Assembly (NCBI GenBank): GCA_965230225.1
Contig: CBDDKM010000005.1
Span: forward strand, 310,001-374,000
Length of the DNA: 64,000 nucleotides
From: CALSMU01 sp965230225
Lineage (GTDB): Bacteria; Bacteroidota; Bacteroidia; Flavobacteriales_D; Parvicellaceae
Reading direction: 5' to 3'
Within the stretch, counting starts at the first letter, position 1. Each line of letters begins with the position of its first letter. Shown in pieces: positions 42,734 to 50,030 of this stretch. The notes below the pieces were generated by a model, which did no database searches, was not told the origin of the DNA, and saw only the letters and a list, made by a program, of their open reading frames with translations. A program made the translations under genes and the position numbers.

Positions 42734-43756
42734 CTAGGCAGTTAATGTGTATGTTTTAAAATATTCCAATACTTTTTTATTGTTGATTTTATTTCCAATG
42801 GTGATTCTAAATGCACATTGGTCCCCGAAGGGATCTGTTTTTCTTATCAGGATGTTGTGACCCGTTAGAGAATCATATACTTTATCCCTTTCTTCTTTGG
42901 TGTTGAAATGCACTAACAGGAAATTACTTTTAGATGAAACCACCTGGTAGCCCATCTCTTTCAATTCCCGATACATGATTTCTCGCTCCTCTCTGTTGGC
43001 TTGTGAACTTTCCAATACATATTGGTCGTCGTCAATAGCAGCAAGTGCAGCCAAACTAGCTAGTTTATTTACGGTGAATGGCGGTTGGAAATAGTCAAAC
43101 TTTTCGATAATTCCAGGGTGTGCTATAGTATATCCAACTCGTAATCCCGCCAAACCGTAAATCTTGGAAAAGGTTCTCATTACAATCAGGTTTTCATATT
43201 GCTCCTGAAGTTGTATGGCCGGAACTTGTTCCATAGGGGAGAGGTACTCAACATAAGCCTCGTCCAATACCACGTAAGTACTGGATGGAACTGATTGTAA
43301 GAGCTTGATCAGGTCCGCTTCAGAAACCACTGTTCCGGTGGGGTTGTTGGGGCTTGCCAATATGATCACTTTAGTGTGATGATCGCACAGCGATATAATC
43401 GTGTCTATGTCAATTTCATAATTTTTCATTGGAGCGAGGCGCAGATTAACTCCAAATACATTGGCGAGTAATTTATACGCCACAAATGATAACTCCGGTA
43501 TGATCATGTTTTCGGAGTTAGCAATGAAGTTTCTAATGAGAATATCCAGCGATTCTACCAGTCCGGCACTCACAAAAATATTGTTGGGTTGTAGGTTAAG
43601 TTTTTCGGCCAGCTTGTTTTTTAAACTGCCAGAATGTGGTTCCGGGTAGCGATGTGCTTCACTACTAAAATCTCGTATGGCAGCCAATGCTTTTGGCGAT
43701 GGTCCCAAAGGATTTTCGTTTTGTGATAGTTTTATTTCGTGTTTTACATCGTACAT
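42734..43756 (-). CDS. PLP-dependent aminotransferase, HisC/aromatic type
   Basis: 340 residues of aminotransferase class I/II. It opens with KLSQNENPLGPSPKALAAI, as HisC-like enzymes do, has ILASPNNPTGTVV and VVLDEAYVEYL, and carries the PLP lysine in FSKIYGLAGLRVGY (about residue 197). HisC-like proteins accept histidinol phosphate, aromatic amino acids or related substrates. No other histidine genes are nearby, and it lies among CoA-thioester enzymes, so an aromatic aminotransferase making phenylpyruvate from phenylalanine is the working assignment. Substrate specificity cannot be read from the sequence alone. It begins 10 bases after the TPP-protein gene. Confidence 0.82.
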   Translation of the reverse strand: MYDVKHEIKLSQNENPLGPSPKALAAIRDFSSEAHRYPEPHSGSLKNKLAEKLNLQPNNIFVSAGLVESLDILIRNFIANSENMIIPELSFVAYKLLANVFGVNLRLAPMKNYEIDIDTIISLCDHHTKVIILASPNNPTGTVVSEADLIKLLQSVPSSTYVVLDEAYVEYLSPMEQVPAIQLQEQYENLIVMRTFSKIYGLAGLRVGYTIAHPGIIEKFDYFQPPFTVNKLASLAALAAIDDDQYVLESSQANREEREIMYRELKEMGYQVVSSKSNFLLVHFNTKEERDKVYDSLTGHNILIRKTDPFGDQCAFRITIGNKINNKKVLEYFKTYTLTA

Positions 43757-43766
43757 AGTTTGCTCA

Positions 43767-44933
43767 TTAAAATTGTATGACTACAATTTCCATCCGATCT
43801 GATTCATGGGCTCTCTTAAGCGCTGTTGTCAGGTCGTCATTGATACTTAAATAGGTTGTGTTTTCTTCAAATCCTCCTAGAAGGGATTTGATCAAATCTG
43901 GTTTCAATGGTTGTCCTCCGGTGGTTTCTGCCACATCGTTTTTTAGTACCAGAATTTTGATCGGTGTATTTCTGGAAGCGGCTTCGATTAATCCTAAATA
44001 CCCCGCTGCGATGAAAGAAAAATCGCCGGTTACTGCCCACGAACGTTCATGACCTGCCAGATAACCTCCCAATGCCAGCGGTACACTTCCTCCCATGTAG
44101 GTGGTAATGTCGATACAGTTGTACGGTGGGAAAGCAAATAGGCTCGAGATTCCAGTGTCTCCACAAACTACGTTTCCTCTGATGGTTTTAAAAACATCGA
44201 ATACTGGGCGGTAAGTGTTGATCATGTCCAGCCACTGTGGAGGTAGTTTATCGTTTACTTCTGGGATGGCAGGAAGTTCTGGTGTGATAATGTCGTTGTG
44301 TACTCTTTTGTTTTCCAGTAATTGGTGCTGGTAAGGAGCAAACACCGGACATACTAAATGATGAAGGATGTCTCTTTCGAATGGTACAGTGTAATCTGAG
44401 CCTTCAGGGTTGAATTGATAACTGATTTCTTCATCAAGCAATTCGTCATCCACCACAATAGCAACCGGGAGTTTTAATCGTTCCGAAGTTTCGTAAGCAT
44501 CCGAAATAACGGTGGTAAGCTCATTGATGTTAAAGGTCCAGAAAGGAATATTCATGGACTCCAGAAATGGAAGTACGTCAAAAATGTTATCAGAATGAGT
44601 TCCCTTAGAGTCGGAAAAAACAATGGTCACCATTCCGGCGTTAGTTCCGGAAGACATGGCGTCCATAAGGCTGTTTCCAGCTTTTACCAGACCGTGAGAT
44701 TTGATCAGGCATACAGATCTTGCTCCTGTTAAAGCAGCTCCATGGGCTATAGTAAAAGCCACTTCCTCGTGGTAAGAAACCGGGTGGTTGGAATTGGAGA
44801 TTCGGTTAAATTCCTGCAATACAGCTTCGCTTCCGGATCCCGGAACATTAGTAGCAACCTTAACATGGAGTCTGTCTAACTCTCTGGCAATAGCTACATT
44901 ACATTTTTCCTTTATTAAAGTGCAGTTTTCCAT
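43767..44933 (-). CDS. Minimal IorA-like thiamine-diphosphate protein (2-oxoacid processing)
   Basis: 388 residues. Residues about 1-165 form a pyrimidine-binding domain with the likely activating Glu in SYHEEVAFTIAHGAAL, and SVCLIKSHGLVKAGNSLMD matches the indolepyruvate:ferredoxin oxidoreductase alpha subunit (IorA). Residues about 255-388 form the pyrophosphate domain: NVVCGDTGISSLFA, TYMGGSVPLALGG, and the TPP motif GDFSF to LKNDVAETTGGQP. IorA proteins are usually over 600 residues with a transketolase C-type domain and two [4Fe-4S] clusters; both are missing here, and no gamma subunit gene follows. It may be a 2-oxoacid decarboxylase acting on phenylpyruvate, or need a partner elsewhere. 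Role in the cluster is unresolved. Confidence 0.7.
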   Translation of the reverse strand: MENCTLIKEKCNVAIARELDRLHVKVATNVPGSGSEAVLQEFNRISNSNHPVSYHEEVAFTIAHGAALTGARSVCLIKSHGLVKAGNSLMDAMSSGTNAGMVTIVFSDSKGTHSDNIFDVLPFLESMNIPFWTFNINELTTVISDAYETSERLKLPVAIVVDDELLDEEISYQFNPEGSDYTVPFERDILHHLVCPVFAPYQHQLLENKRVHNDIITPELPAIPEVNDKLPPQWLDMINTYRPVFDVFKTIRGNVVCGDTGISSLFAFPPYNCIDITTYMGGSVPLALGGYLAGHERSWAVTGDFSFIAAGYLGLIEAASRNTPIKILVLKNDVAETTGGQPLKPDLIKSLLGGFEENTTYLSINDDLTTALKRAHESDRMEIVVIQF

Positions 44934-44936
44934 GTT

Positions 44937-46955
44937 TTAACTGTGCTTAAACTCTGCTTTAGCTCTTGGTCCATTGTTGAGGAAATTGTCTAAACCAATT
45001 TTCATATCGTCGGTGAGGATACACTCTCCGAAAAGCTTAGATTCTAACTCTAACGCATCTGCTAATGGAAGTTTAATTCCATCGTAGATGGCTTTGTTCA
45101 TGATTTCATCAATTTTCTTACTGAGGTGACCAATGTTTATTTCTTTTGGCTCGAATGGTTGATCGGAACCGCTATGTATGAACTCTCTTGGTTGTACTTC
45201 GCCAGATACTAATTGCTTGGCAAATGCTACAGCTTCTTCCACTAAATCTCCTTCTGCTTCTCGATCTACTAGTCCAATTTCGGTAGCTTCTTTTCCTGTT
45301 ACCGGGCGAGCGGTTCTAAGAATTTCGGCAGCAATATCTACTCCCACCAATCTTGGTAATCGTTGCGTCCCTCCTGCTCCCGGAATGAAACCTAAGTTTA
45401 CTTCGGGCTGGCAAGCCACAACTGGTAATCCTTTCTTGGCAATTCTGGCGGTACAGGTAATGGCTAACTCATTTCCTCCACCAAAGGCAAATCCGTTTAA
45501 GGCACAAACTGTAGGTTTACTGCATTGCTCTATGGTGTTAATTAACCCCTGGAAAGTGTGCGAATTGTTGTAGCCTTCTTCCGGGGTTTCCAGAGCAGCA
45601 AGCATGTTGATGTCGGCTCCTGAAACAAAGGCTTTGGTTCCAAAACCTGTAATTACAATTCCATCAACAGTACTATCTTTTTCTGCTATTTCAATTTCTT
45701 CTTTAAGTTCCTTAAGTACTTCCAAATTAAGAGCGTTTAGCACCTTAGGTCTTCTAATGGTCAGTACAGATATGTTGTCTTGTTTTTTAGCAACTATTCT
45801 GGAGATGTTCCAACCTCCATTTGCTTTGGCTTGATCCAGTGATTTAGGGAAAGGGAACTCTGTGTGTTCTTCGCACCATTCTTTTACCAGAGCATGTGCT
45901 TCATCAATTCCCGTTTTGTTCATCAGGGTAAATGGAGGTGCAATTACCAATGCTATTTCGGTAGCCATGTCCAGGTCATTTACATTGGAAATTCCCAGAT
46001 CAATGATGTAAGAAGCCAATGCAAAATATCCTCCAAGGAATTGCTTACGCAATACTTCTGCTTTTTCCGGTGCTACTTCTACTTTTTCTCCTCTTTTGGC
46101 GGTGTCCCACATTTCTCCTTTTTCCACCGCTTCCTGAAGTGCTTTTGGTGACCTGAACCATTGGATATGAGTTTCTCTCATTTCTTCCAGCCCGTGGTTG
46201 GTAATGGGGTTACCTCCGGTTAAGTTCAGTGCGGTAAAAGGACCAACTCCTTGTTTAAGAGTTTTTTGAGCCATTTTATCAATTTCCTTAACACTTCCAT
46301 ATCCTTTTTCAAGGCAAAGAATAGCTAGTTCACATAGTCCTTCGAAAATTGGGTCGATGGCATAACCGTAGGAACTCCCAACTTGAATTGGAACTTTACC
46401 AATGGCTTCATAGAATCCCATTAGGTCGGAAGTAATGGCAGCAGAAGTATCTTTTCCTGGTACAACTTCTACAATTGGGTTTCTTTCTGCAGGGAAGAAA
46501 TAATGGGTAACCAAACATCTGGATTTGTTGGCCATGTTCCTGAAGATAATTTCAGGTGTCATGTGAGAAGAGTTGGATAGGAACAGACAATTGTCGTCTG
46601 TTAATTCTTCCACTTGTTTAAAAATGATGTCTTTGATATTACCATCTTCTGTGGCTGCTTCCAGTACTATGTTAGAACCTTTGATGTTACTATAATCAGA
46701 AGTGTATAGAATACTCTTCTTCATGGTTTCGGCCATTTCGGGTTTGAATGCACCTGTTTCCTGTCCCTTGTCGATTTTCTTTTCAATTTTTGCTTTTGCC
46801 TTCGATAGCGCTTCTTCAGAAATATCTACGATCACAAAATCAACGTTGTTTTTCCAAAATACTTTGGCAAAATGAAGACAGATATCTGGTCCGATTTGCC
46901 CTGCTCCGATCACTGATAGTTTTTCGATGTTTAGTTCTTTGTACTGATAAGCCAT
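44937..46955 (-). CDS. Bifunctional 3-hydroxyacyl-CoA dehydrogenase / enoyl-CoA hydratase
   Basis: 672 residues. The dehydrogenase is N-terminal: NAD motif VIGAGQIGPDICLHFAK (about 15-31) and the catalytic His/Glu region THYFFPAERNPIVEVV (about 150). The hydratase is C-terminal (about 405-650) with both catalytic glutamates in GFAFGGGNELAI and QPEVNLGFIPGAGGTQR. This order is the reverse of FadB/FadJ but known in other bacterial fusions. It could hydrate cinnamoyl-CoA and oxidise 3-hydroxy-3-phenylpropionyl-CoA and, in the lower pathway, oxidise 3-hydroxypimeloyl-CoA and hydrate crotonyl-CoA. It is three bases from the TPP-protein gene. Confidence 0.88.
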   Translation of the reverse strand: MAYQYKELNIEKLSVIGAGQIGPDICLHFAKVFWKNNVDFVIVDISEEALSKAKAKIEKKIDKGQETGAFKPEMAETMKKSILYTSDYSNIKGSNIVLEAATEDGNIKDIIFKQVEELTDDNCLFLSNSSHMTPEIIFRNMANKSRCLVTHYFFPAERNPIVEVVPGKDTSAAITSDLMGFYEAIGKVPIQVGSSYGYAIDPIFEGLCELAILCLEKGYGSVKEIDKMAQKTLKQGVGPFTALNLTGGNPITNHGLEEMRETHIQWFRSPKALQEAVEKGEMWDTAKRGEKVEVAPEKAEVLRKQFLGGYFALASYIIDLGISNVNDLDMATEIALVIAPPFTLMNKTGIDEAHALVKEWCEEHTEFPFPKSLDQAKANGGWNISRIVAKKQDNISVLTIRRPKVLNALNLEVLKELKEEIEIAEKDSTVDGIVITGFGTKAFVSGADINMLAALETPEEGYNNSHTFQGLINTIEQCSKPTVCALNGFAFGGGNELAITCTARIAKKGLPVVACQPEVNLGFIPGAGGTQRLPRLVGVDIAAEILRTARPVTGKEATEIGLVDREAEGDLVEEAVAFAKQLVSGEVQPREFIHSGSDQPFEPKEINIGHLSKKIDEIMNKAIYDGIKLPLADALELESKLFGECILTDDMKIGLDNFLNNGPRAKAEFKHS

Positions 46956-46973
46956 TTTTAATTGTTTTTAATA

Positions 46974-48824
46974 TTATGAAGTCAGCGATTCTTGTTTGGT
47001 GTTAGAATCTACTGATGATATCTTGTTAAAGTGTTGTTTTGCTATTAATGAAGCCCCCAGTGAAACCACATATTGAGGTGCTTCTAGTATGTTAATCTCT
47101 TTGTCGAACTTGTTGCCCAACAAGGTTTTTAGGTAAGGATGGTGACTAATTACTCCACCAATCATGTAAGTAGGAATGCCTGGATCAAGTCGCATTTTAG
47201 CTACTTTGTTGGCAATGGAAATGTAGATTCCTCTGGCAATGTCCTGTGTGGACATTCCATCAAAAATCCATTTCATGATTTCGGTTTTTGCGAATACGGT
47301 ACAGAAGCTATTAAGCTCTTTTTCGTAGTCGGAATGCTCGGCCAGATTGCTCATTTCAGAAATGCTTATTTCTGCTCTTTCAGCAATTTCTGTTAGGAAG
47401 GAACCGGTACCTGCGGCACATTTGTCATTCATATAGAAGTTGCCAATATGGTCCTGGTCATCACATCTGATAATTTTGATGTCTTCACCACCAATGTCGA
47501 TGATGTTTTTCTCTCCGCTGTAGTACTTGCTAACTCCTGCAGCAGCACAGTTAATTTCTGTTTTTACGATGTCAGTTTCTGTAAATACCTTTCTACCGTA
47601 CCCTGTAGCACAACTGTATTTAATATCAAACTCTGCATGAATAGCCTGTAGCACATTCTTCATGGCATGCCTGTCTCTGCTTAAGGTTTGCAGAGCATAC
47701 CTGAATATTGGTTGGCCTTCCTGATCAATTATGGTAAACTTCGTATAGGCCGAACCAAGATCAATTCCAAGGAAACAGTTTTGGCCTTTGTAAGCAATGG
47801 ATGGCTTGTTTTTATCTACCATTCCTTTGCGGATGATTTTCTTGTTGAAATCTCCTGCTACACCTGGTATTCTGGCAATTACATTTTTATTGGTCATGGC
47901 CTTAACCATGTTGGTGAATGCCAGATTGAGCGTGGTTCTTACATAGTGCTTTTTACCATACTCAACTATTTTCCCGTTGAAGTAATCTATTTCGGTTTGT
48001 CTTCCGTGAATAACATCTCCGGCAAGAGAAGGGAAGTGGTCGCCACCTTTTTTAAGATAGCGCATACAGTACCTTACAAAATCGTCTGGGAATCGAATCT
48101 TTTCTTTTTCAGCAACATCAATTCCTTCATTAATGGTTTGTTCGATCAGCTCTACGGTATCCGGATCTGCCATTGCTTCTGCCATGGTTAGCCTTCCTAC
48201 TCCGCAAAGTGGGCTTAACGAGGAGTTTAATATGGTTTTTTCCCAGGCTCTTTTAACTAGTTCAAAAGAGTCTACGGGTCTGGTTGTTAGGTCAACTTTG
48301 TTGAGGATGTCAGCAAAGGCTTTAGCTTCTTCTGTTCGGGAGTCATCAACAGAGCCAATGTAGTTAGGTGGGGTAAAGAAAGTAACTCTTACCGTGTTAG
48401 AAGAGCTCATGTTTCCAGCATAATTAATAATCATGCGGAGGGTTTTAGACTCTCCAAATGAAGGGGTGAGGAGTTGTTCCACATCTATTCCATTTTGAGC
48501 AGATACCACGGTCAGTTTTTCTGAGTTAAGTTGTTCTGCATCTAATACTGCCCCAGGGGTTTGGTAAGACTTCATGGCAAACACCAAATAGTCTAGATCC
48601 AGTCCTTGCATTTCGTCGATGGAGGAATAAACGTTTTCGAAATAAGTAGTGGATTCGATAACGTTTTCCAGTACTATTCCGTCGGTTTTAATTTTGTTGA
48701 ATTTAACCTTGTTTCGAACGCAAATAGAGACATCACAACCTGCTTCTTTCAGTTTAACTGCCAGAATCATTCCTACCGGTCCCATACCGATAACTCCTAC
48801 TTTTATGTTGTTAGTCTTAGCCAT
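46974..48824 (-). CDS. Fusion: ketopantoate-reductase-type dehydrogenase and BcrA/HgdC-type activator ATPase
   Basis: 616 residues without a break. Residues about 1-325 form an ApbA/PanE-type reductase: NAD(P) motif VGVIGMGPVGMILA, then SAQNGIDVEQLL and the ELVKRAWEKTILNSSLSPLCG helix with its conserved Lys and Asn. After a linker (IIRKGMVDKNKPSIAYKG), residues about 345-610 form an ASKHA ATPase of the BadF/BcrA/HgdC type: GIDLGSAYTKFTI, DIGGEDIKI, a cluster Cys in NDKCAAGTGSF (about 470), and FCTVFAKTEIM (about 508). KPR-family proteins include D-2-hydroxyacid dehydrogenases. HgdC-type ATPases inject an electron into 2-hydroxyacyl-CoA dehydratases. I know of no such fusion elsewhere. Confidence 0.87.
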   Translation of the reverse strand: MAKTNNIKVGVIGMGPVGMILAVKLKEAGCDVSICVRNKVKFNKIKTDGIVLENVIESTTYFENVYSSIDEMQGLDLDYLVFAMKSYQTPGAVLDAEQLNSEKLTVVSAQNGIDVEQLLTPSFGESKTLRMIINYAGNMSSSNTVRVTFFTPPNYIGSVDDSRTEEAKAFADILNKVDLTTRPVDSFELVKRAWEKTILNSSLSPLCGVGRLTMAEAMADPDTVELIEQTINEGIDVAEKEKIRFPDDFVRYCMRYLKKGGDHFPSLAGDVIHGRQTEIDYFNGKIVEYGKKHYVRTTLNLAFTNMVKAMTNKNVIARIPGVAGDFNKKIIRKGMVDKNKPSIAYKGQNCFLGIDLGSAYTKFTIIDQEGQPIFRYALQTLSRDRHAMKNVLQAIHAEFDIKYSCATGYGRKVFTETDIVKTEINCAAAGVSKYYSGEKNIIDIGGEDIKIIRCDDQDHIGNFYMNDKCAAGTGSFLTEIAERAEISISEMSNLAEHSDYEKELNSFCTVFAKTEIMKWIFDGMSTQDIARGIYISIANKVAKMRLDPGIPTYMIGGVISHHPYLKTLLGNKFDKEINILEAPQYVVSLGASLIAKQHFNKISSVDSNTKQESLTS

Positions 48825-48826
48825 AT

Positions 48827-50017
48827 TTAACTCATCACTTTTGCGTCTTCAATTTGCTCCAGAAAGGTTTCTATTTTGGTAATACTTTGTCCTTCGGAGA
48901 AGAACCTTAAATCGCATAAATCTCCTTCTATGATTAATGATGGAACTCCGGTTATTTTTTTTAATCGCTGAGGCATTCCGAATTTGGCGTTGGAGTTGTT
49001 GAAACAAGTTTTTGTATCGTGATATACAATTCCGTCAATGCTAAATTCTTCGAACCATTTAGCGAGCATTTTTTCTTTTGCTTTATCACTTCGGTTGATG
49101 AAGATTTCTGTGTAAGCTCTGGCGGTAGAATCCCAGGGGTCGTTTTCATCGAACTTGTCGAATACCCAACTGCTGCAGTAGGTAGAAGCTACCACGGCTG
49201 CATTGTTGGAGGTGAACAGGTCACTCATCATTCTAAGTTTTCCCCAAATGGGCATTCCTTCCCAAAAAATTCGGGTGGTGGCCTGAGGTAAGAAACCTAA
49301 ATTGTTTTTTACATTGTCCTCCAGTTCAGCCAGAAGCGTGGTATAGTAATCTTTGGCAATTTGTGTCCCTCGAAGTACTACAATTGGTCCCATGTGTATG
49401 GTGCCGTCAAAAAAGCTCAATGGAGCATTCATGGCGGTGGATGTTTTAAGCACTTTTTGCCATAGTAGTGTAGCTTCTTTACTCAGTTTTACTACTTCTT
49501 TGAAGCGATCCAGATCAAATTTGTTTCCGGATACTTCTTCGCAAACCGGAATCATTTTTTTGAATTGCTTCACTACTAAATCCACTTCGTCTTGTGATAC
49601 TTCATCCAGGTGTCTGGGTGGTTGAATACCAACAATTGGGCAGTTGAAATGATCGGCGTAAAAAGTAAACCAATCTTCTACTTCTCTACATTGATTAGTG
49701 TTGTAGGCAATTAAATCCGGTTTGGGAGCTCCCTGCATACCATAGTGAGTCTGTAGAGGAGATTGCTTGTTTAAAAATGCTCCAATATCTGCTGTGGTAT
49801 AGGAACATATATGCCCTGAATACCCACATTTAACTGCTTCCGGAATGTGATCCATGGCGGTTCTGGTAGCTCCTAATAAAGCCCCGTGGTTTTCTGGGAA
49901 ATAAACTTCAAATCCAAACGAACGAAGTAGCTCGGCTGGACCGACACTGGTACACCAGGCAATCTTTTTCTGCCCGTTTTCCAGACTTTGGAAGTAATTA
50001 CCCATTACTTCCTTCAT
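48827..50017 (-). CDS. 2-hydroxyacyl-CoA dehydratase / BcrC-HgdB superfamily subunit
   Basis: ATG at 50017 (MKEVMGNYFQSLENG) chosen over a TTG at 50044; 396 residues. It belongs to the D-component family of HgdB, FldB/C and BcrB/C, as shown by KIAWCTSVGPAELLRSFGFE, CGYSGHICSYTTADIGAFL, VASTYCSSWVFDKF and HDTKTCFNNSNAKFGMPQRL, where several of the cysteines would bind Fe-S clusters. Only one such gene accompanies the activator fusion, whereas HgdAB and FldBC need two. It may be a homodimer, as in the YjiM/double-cubane group, or borrow a partner. It is two bases from the activator fusion, which implies they work together. Confidence 0.78.
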   Translation of the reverse strand: MKEVMGNYFQSLENGQKKIAWCTSVGPAELLRSFGFEVYFPENHGALLGATRTAMDHIPEAVKCGYSGHICSYTTADIGAFLNKQSPLQTHYGMQGAPKPDLIAYNTNQCREVEDWFTFYADHFNCPIVGIQPPRHLDEVSQDEVDLVVKQFKKMIPVCEEVSGNKFDLDRFKEVVKLSKEATLLWQKVLKTSTAMNAPLSFFDGTIHMGPIVVLRGTQIAKDYYTTLLAELEDNVKNNLGFLPQATTRIFWEGMPIWGKLRMMSDLFTSNNAAVVASTYCSSWVFDKFDENDPWDSTARAYTEIFINRSDKAKEKMLAKWFEEFSIDGIVYHDTKTCFNNSNAKFGMPQRLKKITGVPSLIIEGDLCDLRFFSEGQSITKIETFLEQIEDAKVMS

Positions 50018-50030
50018 GAGCGATGTGGTT

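Noticed and set aside
43767..44933. Phosphonopyruvate decarboxylase, since it is similar in length and next to an aminotransferase
   Set aside because: Sequence follows IorA, not Ppd, and there is no PEP mutase gene nearby.
49509..49521. Third FNR-like site inside the dehydratase subunit gene (GATCCAGATCA)
   Set aside because: First base of the core is wrong and it lies inside a coding region; chance match.
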